The notes under the pieces were generated by a model, which was given only the letters and a program-made list of their open reading frames with translations, was not told the DNA's origin and searched no databases. From Chitinophagaceae bacterium (GTDB lineage: Bacteria > Bacteroidota > Bacteroidia > Chitinophagales > Chitinophagaceae), in assembly GCA_013140985.1 (NCBI GenBank), contig JABFRU010000002.1, positions 1-64,000 of the forward strand: DNA of 64,000 bases. Reading direction: 5' to 3'. Shown in pieces: positions 52,750-62,438 of the stretch (its first letter is position 1; each line of letters starts with the position of its first letter). The position numbers and the translations under genes were made by a program.

Positions 52750-54666
52750 ATGAAAAATGCTTTAAATATCGTTTACCTCATCCCCTTGCTGCCATTGGTT
52801 GGTTTTTTGATCAATGGTTTGTTGAGAAAGCATTTATCCAAGTCGATGATAAGTGTTGTCGGCTGCGGAACCATTCTCGTATCTTTTGCTTTGAGCATTG
52901 TGATGTTTTTGCAGGTAAAAAATGGAGACGGCGGTACAATTGAATATTTCAATTTTATTTCTGTCGGAGAGTTGACCATCCCTTTTGCTTTTCAAATTGA
53001 CCAGCTGTCTTCTTTATTCCTTTTAATAATAACAGGTGTTGGATTTCTTATTCATGTCTATTCTACTTCTTATATGCAGGAAGAGAAGCCGGAGCATTTC
53101 GGCAGATATTTCTCTTACCTGAACTTGTTTGTGTTCTCCATGCTCTTGCTGGTAATGGGCGCCAACTATGTTATCATGTTCATTGGTTGGGAAGGAGTGG
53201 GACTTTGTTCTTACCTGCTGATCGGGTACTGGTTTAAGAACAATGAATATAACAAAGCAGCTAACAAAGCCTTTGTGATGAACCGAATCGGTGACCTTGC
53301 TTTCCTTATTGCTATTTTCTGGATCATCGCCAAAACAGGGGGTGTAAACTATGGCGAAGTATTCGCCTTCGCACCAAAACTGAGTGGAACAGATGCAACA
53401 ATAATTACTTTACTGCTTTTTGTCGGCGCTGCCGGTAAGAGTGCACAGATACCATTATATACCTGGTTGCCCGATGCAATGGCCGGTCCTACACCTGTAT
53501 CAGCATTGATCCATGCGGCTACGATGGTAACAGCCGGTATTTATATGATTGCCCGAAGCAATGTGTTGTATTCTCTTTCTGAAGTTTCGATGAATGTCGT
53601 AGCGATTGTTGGTTTGGCAACAGCATTACTCGCCGCTACTATTGCACTCAAGCAAAATGATATTAAGAAGGTGCTGGCTTATTCTACCGTAAGCCAGTTG
53701 GGATATATGTTTCTTGCATTGGGTGTTGGCGCTTATAGTGCCGGTGTGTTTCATGTAATGACGCATGCATTTTTCAAGGCATTATTGTTCCTTGCTGCCG
53801 GTAGTGTCATCCATGCCATGAGTGGTGAACAGGATATCCGCAACATGGGAGGATTGAGTAAAAAGATAAGAATAACATTCATCACCTTCCTGATCGGGTG
53901 TATTGCTATTGCTGGCATTCCGCCTTTCAGCGGGTTCTTTTCGAAAGATGCCATACTGCTGAATGCGCTGCTTGTTGACTCACATGACGGCAGCTTCAGC
54001 ATAAAAGGAATTATTTTGTATGGCGTTGCCTTATTCACGGCCTTGCTCACTGCATTTTATATGTTCCGTTTATTGTTCATCACATTCAGCGGTACATTCA
54101 GAGGAACAGAAGAACAAAAGCATCATATACATGAAAGCCCTGCGCCGATGACCATTCCGTTGATCATTCTTGCTGTGCTTTCAATCATTGGCGGATTGAT
54201 CGGTATCCCGGATGCAATAGTGAAGGGCGGAGATAAATTCACTGAATTCTTATCGCCGGTCATTGCCCAGAGAGCTGGGCATCCTGTTTCTCATTCTACA
54301 GAATATATGCTGATGGGATTGTCAACGGTGCTGGTCGGTATTACCATCATTGTTGCCTGGCGGCAATACAGAAATTACAAACGTAAAGAAGCAACAGGTT
54401 TTGCAAAAGTGCTGGAAGATAAATGGTATGTGGATGAGTTCTATGAGAAGATCATTGTAAAGCCGCTGCACAATTTTGGAGGTTTCCTGAAAAATGTATT
54501 TGAGAAATTGGTAGTGGATGGTTTGGTAAATGGCGTAGGCAGAATGGTGAATTATGGTGGCCGGCAATTCAGGTTATTGCAAAGTGGCCAGGTGGGAAGC
54601 TATGTGCTGCTGATGGTGCTGAGCATGGTGATCATTTTTTTAGTTCAATTCTTTTTGAGAAAATAA
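52750..54666 (+). CDS. nuoL: NADH-quinone oxidoreductase subunit L
   Basis: The 638-residue antiporter-like subunit has the conserved WEGVGLCSYLLIGYW, PLYTWLPDAMAGPTPVSALI and AYSTVSQLGYMFLALG motifs. It ends in the long lateral helix region and a final transmembrane helix (SYVLLMVLSMVIIFLVQFF). Lys and Glu residues in these helices form a proton channel. Length is typical. Confidence 0.97.
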   Translation: MKNALNIVYLIPLLPLVGFLINGLLRKHLSKSMISVVGCGTILVSFALSIVMFLQVKNGDGGTIEYFNFISVGELTIPFAFQIDQLSSLFLLIITGVGFLIHVYSTSYMQEEKPEHFGRYFSYLNLFVFSMLLLVMGANYVIMFIGWEGVGLCSYLLIGYWFKNNEYNKAANKAFVMNRIGDLAFLIAIFWIIAKTGGVNYGEVFAFAPKLSGTDATIITLLLFVGAAGKSAQIPLYTWLPDAMAGPTPVSALIHAATMVTAGIYMIARSNVLYSLSEVSMNVVAIVGLATALLAATIALKQNDIKKVLAYSTVSQLGYMFLALGVGAYSAGVFHVMTHAFFKALLFLAAGSVIHAMSGEQDIRNMGGLSKKIRITFITFLIGCIAIAGIPPFSGFFSKDAILLNALLVDSHDGSFSIKGIILYGVALFTALLTAFYMFRLLFITFSGTFRGTEEQKHHIHESPAPMTIPLIILAVLSIIGGLIGIPDAIVKGGDKFTEFLSPVIAQRAGHPVSHSTEYMLMGLSTVLVGITIIVAWRQYRNYKRKEATGFAKVLEDKWYVDEFYEKIIVKPLHNFGGFLKNVFEKLVVDGLVNGVGRMVNYGGRQFRLLQSGQVGSYVLLMVLSMVIIFLVQFFLRK

Positions 54667-54667
54667 T

Positions 54668-56146
54668 ATGATTCCAGTTTTACTGATATTAATTCCTTTG
54701 CTGACAGGATTCGCTGCTTTTTTTATAAAGAATGAAAAGCAGGTAAAGTCGTGGGCTTTATTTTCCGGGATCATTACACTGGGCATTTCTTTGACAGGAT
54801 TGTTATTGATCAAAGACTCTACATACCTGCAGCAGAATTGTGAATGGCTGTCGTCATTAGGCAGCAGTTTTTCTGTAAAGCTGGATGGAATGGGGCAATT
54901 GCTGTGTTTATTGACTGCTATTGTTTATCCCCTGATATTTATTGCGACCTGGGATAACTCATACAAAAGATCAAATAATTTTTTTGCGTTGATGTTATTG
55001 GCCCAGGCCGGGTTAATGGGTGTGTTTGTTGCTATGGATGCATTGGTATTTTATTTCTTCTGGGAACTCGCCTTGATACCTATGTATTTCCTTTGTTCGC
55101 AATGGGGTGGTGAAAGAAGAATAGCGGTTACTTTCAAATTCTTTATCTACACATTCGTCGGCTCGCTGCTGATGCTGATCGGTATAATATATATCCAATC
55201 CCGTACAGAAGGCGGCTCTTTTGCCATTGAGGCATTTTACAAAGTTGCGTTAACCAATGGTCAGCAAAGCTGGTTATTCTGGTTGTTCTTTATTGCATTT
55301 GCTATCAAGATGCCCATCTTTCCTTTTCATACATGGCAGCCTGATACATATGAACAAGCACCAACTGCGACAACGATGGTGCTGAGCGGAGTAATGGTGA
55401 AGATGGGTTTGGTAGGGATCATTCGTTGGTTAGTGCCTGTATTACCTGCTGCATCGCATGGATGGGGTGATGTGGTGATGACAATGTCGGTAATTGGGAT
55501 AGTATATGCGTCATTGATCGCCATCAGGCAGGATGATATAAAGCGACTTGTCGCTTATTCTTCTATTGCACATATTGGATTGATGTGCATGGCAATATTC
55601 TCCGAAAATCTCAGCGGATTGCAGGGAGTAATGATCCAGATGTTCAACCATGGTATCAATATTATTGGTTTGTGGATCATGGTGGAGATCATTGAAAGAA
55701 GATTTGGTACAAGAAAATTATCAGAACTGGGTGGGCTGGCACACAAGGCTCCGGCGATGGCAATATTCTTTGTGATCATTGCATTGGCCAATATTGCATT
55801 GCCATTGACCAATGCATTTGCAGGTGAATTTTTAATGTTCAACAGCCTTTTGAATGCAAAGACAAGTTATTTATATGCCATATTGTTCATGGTCTTTGCA
55901 GGGTTGGGTATCATTTTCGGTGCAGTATATACATTGAACATGATACGGAGAATATTTTATGGAGAAGTATCTGCTGTCGTTTCAACGGGAGTGTCTGCAG
56001 ATATTAAGGGGTATGAAAAGTTCGCATTGGGAATTATTGTGTTGTTGATATTTACCATGGGAATATATCCGCAATTATTGCTGGATATAACTGAAGAGAT
56101 CTCGCAGTTTATATCCGGCAGATTTTTTAAGCCGGGAATTAATTAA
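54668..56146 (+). CDS. nuoM: NADH-quinone oxidoreductase subunit M
   Basis: The 492-residue antiporter-like subunit starts 1 bp after nuoL. Motifs include FFWELALIPMYFLCSQWGGE, PFHTWQPDTYEQAPTATTMV and YSSIAHIGLMCMAIFSEN. It provides one of the proton channels in the membrane arm. Length is typical. Confidence 0.97.
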   Translation: MIPVLLILIPLLTGFAAFFIKNEKQVKSWALFSGIITLGISLTGLLLIKDSTYLQQNCEWLSSLGSSFSVKLDGMGQLLCLLTAIVYPLIFIATWDNSYKRSNNFFALMLLAQAGLMGVFVAMDALVFYFFWELALIPMYFLCSQWGGERRIAVTFKFFIYTFVGSLLMLIGIIYIQSRTEGGSFAIEAFYKVALTNGQQSWLFWLFFIAFAIKMPIFPFHTWQPDTYEQAPTATTMVLSGVMVKMGLVGIIRWLVPVLPAASHGWGDVVMTMSVIGIVYASLIAIRQDDIKRLVAYSSIAHIGLMCMAIFSENLSGLQGVMIQMFNHGINIIGLWIMVEIIERRFGTRKLSELGGLAHKAPAMAIFFVIIALANIALPLTNAFAGEFLMFNSLLNAKTSYLYAILFMVFAGLGIIFGAVYTLNMIRRIFYGEVSAVVSTGVSADIKGYEKFALGIIVLLIFTMGIYPQLLLDITEEISQFISGRFFKPGIN

Positions 56147-56151
56147 GAAGT

Positions 56152-57525
56152 ATGAACGCATTAGTCATATCAGCTGTGTTAGGTGTTGTCATGATGTTCA
56201 GCGGCATTTTGCTGAAGCAGAAAAGCGCTGTACGTAATGTAGCCATTGCCGGTATGGTATTGTTACTGATTGTAAACGTTCTGGAGCTTTGCGGAAATGT
56301 ATTTTTTAATATTGACAGCAAAGGGATGATCGAATTCGATCGCTTCGCATTGCTGTTTAATACGATCGTTTATGTTTCAGCCATATTGTACTTGCTGCTT
56401 TCAGCACGGGATATGGAAAAAGTAGGTGTCAATTATGCAGAATACCTTGCTTTGATCTTTTTTATTCTTTGCGGCATCACCCTTACTTCTTCCTTCAGAT
56501 CATTGCTGATCCTTTTCCTCGGTATTGAGATCATCTCTATACCACTTTATATTTTGACAGGAAGTGATAAAAGAAATTTGAAAAGCAACGAAGCTTCATT
56601 AAAATATTTTTTACTCGGTGCATTTTCTACCGGCCTTATGCTGATGGGCATTGCACTCATTTATGGGGCACAGGGAAGTTTTGATACAACCAGGGTCAGT
56701 TCCTTCCAGGGAACAGCATCGCCATTGCTGGTAGCGGGAATGGTATTGTTATTATTCTCTATGGCATTTAAAGTATCGGCAGCGCCATTTCATTTCTGGA
56801 CACCGGATGTATATGATGGTGCTCCGACAGTGTTTACTTCTTTTATGGCCACTATTGTCAAAGCTGCTGTATTCATTGCATTCATTCGTTTGTTTGATGA
56901 GGCATTTGGAACATTGCAATCTCAATGGCAGTTGCTGATCGCTATTATTACAGTTGCTACCTTATTCATTGGTAATATCACAGCCGTATTTCAGCAAAGT
57001 GTAAAAAGAATGCTGGCTTATTCCAGTATTGCACAGGCAGGCTTTATGATGCTGGCTTTGTATGCGATGAATGCAGATGCAAAAGAAGGGTTGCTTTTAT
57101 ATGTTACTGCCTACAGTCTTGCTACAATCGGCATTTTTGCAGTACTCATCAAAATGAAAGATTACACATTTGAGGGCTTTAATGGTTTTGCAAAGCAGCA
57201 ACCGTTGTTGGCAGCTACTACTACTATTTGTTTATTGTCATTGGCAGGTATTCCTCTTACTGCAGGATTTCTTTCCAAATTTTATATGCTGAAAGCTGCC
57301 TTGGGTACAGGCAAACATCTTTGGCTGGTGATCTTTGCCGTATTGATGGCAGCCGTGAGTGTGTATTATTATTTCAGGGTGATACAAGCCATGTATTTTA
57401 AAGATGGAGAAGTACAAAAGATCGATGTCAGCCCAGCTTTTAAATGGACATTAGTTGTGGTGACTGCATTGGTAGTGCTTTTGGGAGTTTTCCCTAACCT
57501 GTTACTGAACTGGTATTATTTCTAA
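56152..57525 (+). CDS. nuoN: NADH-quinone oxidoreductase subunit N
   Basis: The 457-residue antiporter-like subunit has LGIEIISIPLYILTGSDKRN, PFHFWTPDVYDGAPTVFTSF and AYSSIAQAGFMMLALYAM. It is the last gene of the nuo operon and its stop abuts a hairpin repeat (57526-57552). It provides one proton channel. Confidence 0.97.
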   Translation: MNALVISAVLGVVMMFSGILLKQKSAVRNVAIAGMVLLLIVNVLELCGNVFFNIDSKGMIEFDRFALLFNTIVYVSAILYLLLSARDMEKVGVNYAEYLALIFFILCGITLTSSFRSLLILFLGIEIISIPLYILTGSDKRNLKSNEASLKYFLLGAFSTGLMLMGIALIYGAQGSFDTTRVSSFQGTASPLLVAGMVLLLFSMAFKVSAAPFHFWTPDVYDGAPTVFTSFMATIVKAAVFIAFIRLFDEAFGTLQSQWQLLIAIITVATLFIGNITAVFQQSVKRMLAYSSIAQAGFMMLALYAMNADAKEGLLLYVTAYSLATIGIFAVLIKMKDYTFEGFNGFAKQQPLLAATTTICLLSLAGIPLTAGFLSKFYMLKAALGTGKHLWLVIFAVLMAAVSVYYYFRVIQAMYFKDGEVQKIDVSPAFKWTLVVVTALVVLLGVFPNLLLNWYYF

Positions 57526-57600
57526 TTGGTCTGGCGGTTTCCGTCTGACCAATTCCACTTGTTATCTTTGTATAAGTCAGACGGAGACCGTCAGACTTAT
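57526..57600. repeat. Two related hairpins between nuoN and the next permease gene
   Basis: Hairpin 1 (57526-57552) pairs TTGGTC and GGCGG with CCGTC and GACCAA around TTT, with one T:T mismatch. Hairpin 2 (57572-57600) pairs ATAAGTC and GACGG with CCGTC and GACTTAT around AGA, with one A:A mismatch. Both share the GTCxGACGG/CCGTC core in opposite sense. The first could end nuo transcription but has no T-run; the second would form almost the whole leader of the next gene. Confidence 0.7.
57563..57570 (+). promoter_or_regulatory. -7 box TATCTTTG for the MacB-like permease gene
   Basis: Exact TAnnTTTG match between the two hairpins, 35 nt before the start codon. A TTTC word about 21 nt upstream is a weak -33 candidate. 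The transcript would begin with hairpin 2. Confidence 0.55.
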
Positions 57601-57605
57601 GTACA

Positions 57606-58883
57606 ATGAACTTCCGTGATATTTTTTCACTTGCTTTCCGCACTATCCGCAGCAATAAACTCCGGACAGGACTTACTGTAGCCATTATTGCTTTTGGTAT
57701 CATGGCCCTGATCGGCATCATCACAGCTATCAAAGCGATGAATCAAAAATTCACAGAAAGTTTTTCTACTATGGGCGCCAATGCATTTACCATACGATTC
57801 AAAGAAAGGAATATTCGTTTTGGAGGAAATAATGATGATGGTATCAAACTTTCAAAAAAAGGGAAAAAGAAAGAGAGGAAATCAAGTATGGGCAAGCGGA
57901 TCACAAAAGATGAAGCAGAACTTTTTGTAAAACGTTTCGACTTTCCTGCTACTAAAAGCATTTCCATTTTTGGTAACCGTACGAATACTGCATCGTATGA
58001 ATCAAGAAAGACCAACCCGAACATTATGATGTTTGGCGGGGATGAGAATTATTTATTGCTGAACGGATTTACACTGCAGGCGGGAAGAAATTTGAACCGC
58101 ATGGATGTGCAGACAGGAAGAAATGTTTGCATACTGGGTTATGATGTAGCAGTAAAATTATTTAAGCAGGGATTAGAACGGGCCGTTAATAAGGTTATAC
58201 GCATCAATAACATTCCTTACCGGGTGTTAGGGGTAATGGAAAGCCGGGGCTCTACTTTCGGTTTCAGCCGGGACAATGTCATTATCACCAGCTATGAAAA
58301 TGTTGATCGCAATTTTCCCTCTGGTTTTTCTTTTGTCGTGGCTGTGATGACGGGAGATCTGCTGAAGGTAAATGAAGCAATGGGAGAGGCTGAAGGAACG
58401 TTCAGGGCCATCAGGAAATTGAGTACAACAGAAGAAAGCAATTTTGTATTGGACCGTAGCGATAGTATTGCTGAGAAGGCGATGAACAGTCTTCGGTTCC
58501 TGACCGTATCAGCAACTGTTATCGGGTTAATTACATTGATAGGCGCTGCAATCGGGTTGATGAATATAATGCTGGTATCCGTTTCTGAACGAACAAGAGA
58601 AGTAGGTCTGATAAAAGCCATTGGTGGTAAAAGCAGGATGGTAAGTCGTCAATTTTTATTGGAAGCTACACTGATAAGTATAATGGGAGCCCTGTTTGGT
58701 ATCCTGCTGGGTGTGATGGTGGGCAATCTTTTTTCGATTGTTTTAAAAACAGGCTTCGTTGTTCCGTGGAATTGGGTTCTTTATGGCATCATCATTTGTA
58801 CGATAGTTGGCTTACTCGCCGGTTTGTACCCGGCGTTGAAGGCAGGACGTCTCAATCCAATTGAGGCATTGCGGTATGAATAA
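57606..58883 (+). CDS. ABC transporter permease, MacB-like
   Basis: The 425-residue protein has one N-terminal transmembrane helix (TGLTVAIIAFGIMALIGIIT), a periplasmic MacB-type core domain (about 45-295; basic loop KKGKKKERKSS near 83-93), and three C-terminal helices typical of FtsX permeases (TVSATVIGLITLIGAAIGLM, then LLEATLISIMGALFGILLGV and VLYGIIICTIVGLLAGLYPA). The conserved RTREVGLIKAIG motif lies between helices. No ATPase gene is adjacent, so its partner is encoded elsewhere. Role: efflux or envelope lipoprotein/peptide handling by analogy; the substrate is unknown. Confidence 0.88.
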   Translation: MNFRDIFSLAFRTIRSNKLRTGLTVAIIAFGIMALIGIITAIKAMNQKFTESFSTMGANAFTIRFKERNIRFGGNNDDGIKLSKKGKKKERKSSMGKRITKDEAELFVKRFDFPATKSISIFGNRTNTASYESRKTNPNIMMFGGDENYLLLNGFTLQAGRNLNRMDVQTGRNVCILGYDVAVKLFKQGLERAVNKVIRINNIPYRVLGVMESRGSTFGFSRDNVIITSYENVDRNFPSGFSFVVAVMTGDLLKVNEAMGEAEGTFRAIRKLSTTEESNFVLDRSDSIAEKAMNSLRFLTVSATVIGLITLIGAAIGLMNIMLVSVSERTREVGLIKAIGGKSRMVSRQFLLEATLISIMGALFGILLGVMVGNLFSIVLKTGFVVPWNWVLYGIIICTIVGLLAGLYPALKAGRLNPIEALRYE

Positions 58884-58982
58884 ATCATTACCACAGGTGC
58901 AATTACTTGCTATTCAGCGCAAACCCCACTCAAATTCTTATGCTGAAAGTTGTTGCATTTGAAAAAATCCTTAACTTGAAGC

Positions 58983-59018
58983 CCCTTCCCGAAAATTTGT
59001 AAGGAAGGGATATTTTTT
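58983..59018 (+). terminator. Rho-independent terminator after the MacB-like permease
   Basis: A 7-bp stem (CCCTTCC / GGAAGGG, extendable) with a 13-nt loop followed by ATATTTTTT. It lies 100 bp after the stop codon. Confidence 0.7.
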
Positions 59019-59093
59019 ATCAAGTTTTTCATTAGCATTGTAAATCCGGAATAAGAATCAGTATTTAACTTTTAAAACAAAAAAACAACGATC

Positions 59094-59951
59094 ATGGCAG
59101 AGATTAAACCAACTGCATCAGTTAAGGCTACATCAGTACAGCCCAAGAAAAGCAGCAACATCATTTCCTGGCTTGCTCCTATCATTTGTGTCATTGCTGG
59201 TTATTTGATTTGGCGTTACATTTTCGGGAACCCCGATAATTTTGAAGTAAAAGGCAAAGGCTGGTTCTGGCCCAAGCATGACAAACCACATCATGACAAA
59301 CCTTTAGCTGGTATTTATATGGGAGGTATCATTGTACCTATATTGGTCGGAATGTTCCTGATGGTGCTTACATTTTCTATTGAAAGATACCTGACCATCC
59401 GCAAAGCGCTGGGTGCAGGATCTATTTCTGATTTCGTTCGTAAGATCCAGTACCATCTTGCAAACCGCAATATTGACGCAGCTTTATCAGAGTGTGATAA
59501 GCAAAGAGGTTCAGTAGGTAATGTAATGAAAGCAGGTCTTCGCCGCTACAAAGAAATGATCAACGAAGGCGGATTAAATACTGACCAAAAAGTAATTGCT
59601 ATACAAAAAGAAGTAGAAGAAGCTACGGCATTGGAACTACCAATGCTGCAAAAGAATCTCGTATTCCTCTCTACCATTACTTCAGTGGGTACTCTTGTGG
59701 CCCTGTTGGGAACGGTATTGGGTATGATCAGGTCCTTCAGTGCCCTGGGAACGGATGCCGGAGGTAGCGGAACATCTGCTCTTGCGATTGGTATCTCCGA
59801 GGCCCTGTATAATACGGCGTTGGGTATCGGTACCTCAGCCATATCGCTGATCATGTACAACATTTTTACAACAAAAATTGACTCAATAACCTATGGCATT
59901 GATGAATCAGGTTTTACCCTGACACAGAGCTTTGCTTCACTGTATAAATAA
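59094..59951 (+). CDS. exbB: ExbB/TolQ/MotA family proton channel protein
   Basis: The 285-residue protein has an N-terminal transmembrane segment (about 25-43; IISWLAPIICVIAGYLIW), a second helix near residue 78 (GGIIVPILVGMFLMVLTFSI), a cytoplasmic domain (about 100-190) and the two C-terminal helices of the MotA/ExbB domain (FLSTITSVGTLVALLGTVLG, ALYNTALGIGTSAISLIMYN). It forms the pentameric proton channel that drives TonB with the ExbD proteins downstream. It opens an exbB-exbD-exbD-tonB operon. Confidence 0.93.
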   Translation: MAEIKPTASVKATSVQPKKSSNIISWLAPIICVIAGYLIWRYIFGNPDNFEVKGKGWFWPKHDKPHHDKPLAGIYMGGIIVPILVGMFLMVLTFSIERYLTIRKALGAGSISDFVRKIQYHLANRNIDAALSECDKQRGSVGNVMKAGLRRYKEMINEGGLNTDQKVIAIQKEVEEATALELPMLQKNLVFLSTITSVGTLVALLGTVLGMIRSFSALGTDAGGSGTSALAIGISEALYNTALGIGTSAISLIMYNIFTTKIDSITYGIDESGFTLTQSFASLYK

Positions 59952-60020
59952 TACAGTAAAACAAGGTTTCTGAATATGGAATCATGAAACTTATTCATCT
60001 CAATTCTAAATTATTATATC

Positions 60021-60692
60021 ATGCCAAGTGTTAAAATGCCAAGGCACAGTACGGATACGGATATGACCCCTTTTGTGGACATTGCCTTCCTGATCCTTTC
60101 CTTTTTCATTATGGCTACCAAGTTCAAACCAAAGGAGCCGATACAAACGGAGATCCCTAATTCGGTTTCTGCAGAAGAGTTGCCGGAAAATGATGCCATG
60201 ATGGTATTGATCGATTCAACTAACAGGGTTTTCTTTGCTGTTCTTTCTGAGAAAGATAAAACGATTCCAGGAAAGGTCCTTGATAAGATCGGCTCAACAA
60301 GACAAATGACTTTTACAGCTGATCAGAAAGAGAGTTTCAGAAAAGCAGGAGCGGTTGGCGTTCCCTTTTCCCAGCTTTCCTCTTTCCTGGATCTTGAAAC
60401 CGAAGAGCAGGCAAAAATTGCACAACCCGGAATACCTGTAACAGATACCCTGGACAACCAGTTGATCTATTGGATCGGAGCAATTAAGCAGGTATATGCA
60501 GAAGAAAGGCGGGAACTTAAATATCTAGTAAAAGGCGATGGTATGGCTACCTATCCAACTATTGAGGCGGTCATTGCTGCTTTTAAAAGGAATGACCAGT
60601 TAAAATTCAATCTGGTTACTTCATTGGAAAATGCGCCAACCAATTCGGATCTTGATAAGTATAACCGCAGGATGCCGGCAAAAAGTAAATAA
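60021..60692 (+). CDS. exbD: ExbD/TolR family protein (first copy)
   Basis: The 223-residue protein starts MPSVKMPRHSTDTDMTPFVD, with the ExbD motif DMTPFVDIAFLILSFFIMAT, where D18 and the following helix residues carry the proton-coupling aspartate. A longer periplasmic part (about 40-223) follows with a PFSQLSSFLDLE segment. It pairs with ExbB to form the TonB energy unit. It is longer than the 140-residue enterobacterial ExbD. Confidence 0.92.
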   Translation: MPSVKMPRHSTDTDMTPFVDIAFLILSFFIMATKFKPKEPIQTEIPNSVSAEELPENDAMMVLIDSTNRVFFAVLSEKDKTIPGKVLDKIGSTRQMTFTADQKESFRKAGAVGVPFSQLSSFLDLETEEQAKIAQPGIPVTDTLDNQLIYWIGAIKQVYAEERRELKYLVKGDGMATYPTIEAVIAAFKRNDQLKFNLVTSLENAPTNSDLDKYNRRMPAKSK

Positions 60693-60722
60693 AAATTTAG
60701 TAAACAGTAAAAATCATTAAAA

Positions 60723-61403
60723 ATGGCAAGTATAGATACCAGTGGTGGCGATAGTGGTCATAAAAAAGGGCCAGGCGTAAAAAAAGCCAAAAAATTATCT
60801 ACACGGGTGGATATGACACCGATGGTGGATCTTGGTTTTTTACTTATCACTTTTTTCATCTTTACAGCCACCATGGAAACCCCCAAAGGCATGAAGATAT
60901 TGATGCCTAAGGATGTGAATGATCCTAAAAAACAAAATGAGGCAAAGGAATCAGGAGCCCTTACTATTATGCTGGGTAAACCTTTCCCTCCTGGTACTGG
61001 TAAACCCGACCCGGTTTATTTTTATCATGGCCAGTTGAAAGTAGATGCAGGCGTCAATAATTTCGAGACTACAACTTTCAAAGGCATACGGGATATTATC
61101 ATCAAGAAAAAAGCAGATGTAATAGGCCGTCACACTCATGATTTTGATCAGGGAAAGGAAAGTATCTGCAAAGAGTTGCAGGATAATGCTAATAAAGCTA
61201 AAGATCCCGAATGGAAGAATGCCTGTCTTAGCCGCGACTTGGTTATTATCATTAAACCCGGCCCGGATGCTAATTACAAAATGATGGTGGATATACTGGA
61301 TGAGATGACCATCAACCAGGTAAAAACCTATGCTATTGTAAAGATCCTCGACCAGGAATTAGAGCTGGTAAGGTTAACAGAAGCATCAGCCGGAATAAAA
61401 TAA
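60723..61403 (+). CDS. exbD: ExbD/TolR family protein (second copy)
   Basis: The 226-residue protein has the ExbD motif RVDMTPMVDLGFLLITFFIF after a Gly/Lys-rich cytoplasmic start. Its periplasmic part is distinct from that of the first copy (HGQLKVDAGVNNFETTTF and ISKDLVIII-like DLVIIIKPGPDANYKMMVDI). Two ExbD paralogues after one ExbB is a common Bacteroidota arrangement; they probably form a hetero-dimer inside the ExbB ring. It starts 30 bp after the first copy. Confidence 0.92.
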   Translation: MASIDTSGGDSGHKKGPGVKKAKKLSTRVDMTPMVDLGFLLITFFIFTATMETPKGMKILMPKDVNDPKKQNEAKESGALTIMLGKPFPPGTGKPDPVYFYHGQLKVDAGVNNFETTTFKGIRDIIIKKKADVIGRHTHDFDQGKESICKELQDNANKAKDPEWKNACLSRDLVIIIKPGPDANYKMMVDILDEMTINQVKTYAIVKILDQELELVRLTEASAGIK

Positions 61404-61461
61404 AAATAATGCGGGAAGTATGGAAACCCACACTATCAGCATCTTATAAAAAATTATACTC

Positions 61462-62289
61462 ATGGAAGCCAATAAAATTTTATCAGCCGATGTTCTTGAT
61501 ATCCTTTTTGAAGGAAGGAACAAGGAGTATGGGGCTTATGATCTGCGCAGGACCTATAACAAACGAATAGGCCGTGCCCTTATCATTACTGCTGCCGTCG
61601 CCCTGCTCGCTTTACTGGGGTCAATATTAGCAAGCAATGCAAAGTCTTCCTCAAAAGGAAAAAATAAGACGCAGGAAGTAAATCTGGCGGATATAAAACA
61701 GGAAGAACAACCAAAGGTAGAACCCCCGCCACCCCCACCCAAACAGCCGGATCCACCGAAGGTGGAGATGAAACAGTTTACTCCGCCTATCGTAAAGAAA
61801 GATGAGGAAGTGGAAAAACCACCTCCGCCAGTTGAGACCCTCGAAGAAAAAAAGATATCAGATATTACGCAGGAAGGGATAAAAGAGTCAGACGTACCAA
61901 CACCGGCAGTAATTGATGAAGGAAAACAGATCGTAGAAGAAAAGAAAGAGGACGACGAGAATAAGATATTCGACAAAGTGGAAATTGAAGCGTCTTTCCC
62001 CGGTGGTGACAGTAAGTGGAGGCAATATCTCGAAAGAAACCTGAATGCAAATGTGCCGGTTGACAATAATGCAGCTGAGGGAACTTACACAACGGTGATC
62101 CAGTTTGTAGTGGATAAAGAAGGAAATATCAGTGATGTAAGAGCCATTACAAACCACGGTTATGGTATGGAAGAAGAAGCCATAAGAGTAATTAAAAGAG
62201 GACCCAAATGGACACCTGCTGTGCAAAACGGCCGCCAGGTAAAAGCTTACCGTAAGCAGCCCATTACATTCCAGGTAACGGGAGAATAA
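61462..62289 (+). CDS. tonB: Energy transducer TonB
   Basis: The 275-residue protein begins MEANKILSADVLDILFEGRN, has EYGAYDLRRTYNKR, one transmembrane helix (about 34-52), a Pro-rich linker (EPPPPPPKQPDPPK) and a TonB C-terminal domain (about 190-275; FPGGDSKWRQYLERNLN, WTPAVQNGRQVKAYR). It is a paralogue of the TonB at 39165-40007. As the last gene of the exbB-exbD-exbD-tonB operon it is the most likely partner of these channel proteins. A strong terminator follows. Confidence 0.93.
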   Translation: MEANKILSADVLDILFEGRNKEYGAYDLRRTYNKRIGRALIITAAVALLALLGSILASNAKSSSKGKNKTQEVNLADIKQEEQPKVEPPPPPPKQPDPPKVEMKQFTPPIVKKDEEVEKPPPPVETLEEKKISDITQEGIKESDVPTPAVIDEGKQIVEEKKEDDENKIFDKVEIEASFPGGDSKWRQYLERNLNANVPVDNNAAEGTYTTVIQFVVDKEGNISDVRAITNHGYGMEEEAIRVIKRGPKWTPAVQNGRQVKAYRKQPITFQVTGE

Positions 62290-62308
62290 GAAAATAAATT
62301 TTTATAAG

Positions 62309-62337
62309 AAATCCTCTTCATGTTGCGAAGAGGATTT
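62309..62337 (+). terminator. Rho-independent terminator of the exbB-tonB operon
   Basis: An 11-bp perfect stem (AAATCCTCTTC / GAAGAGGATTT) with a 7-nt loop, followed by more T residues. Confidence 0.92.
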
Positions 62338-62402
62338 TTTTATGTAAAATAAATGCCTGCCAAACAAGTCAAATTAGTCATATGAAAACTCTCTGACCCC
62401 CA

Positions 62403-62434
62403 TTTGACCTATATGACCCAGATGACTACTTTTG
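62403..62434 (+). promoter_or_regulatory. Promoter of mnmE: TTTG - 20 bp - TACTTTTG
   Basis: A -33 TTTG at 62403-62406 is followed after exactly 20 bp by the -7 box TACTTTTG at 62427-62434, a full match to the Bacteroidota housekeeping consensus. The -7 box ends 4 nt before the mnmE ATG, so the start of transcription should fall at the start codon. The promoter lies in a block of tgacctatatgaccc-type spacer words. Confidence 0.7.
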
Positions 62435-62438
62435 ACGA

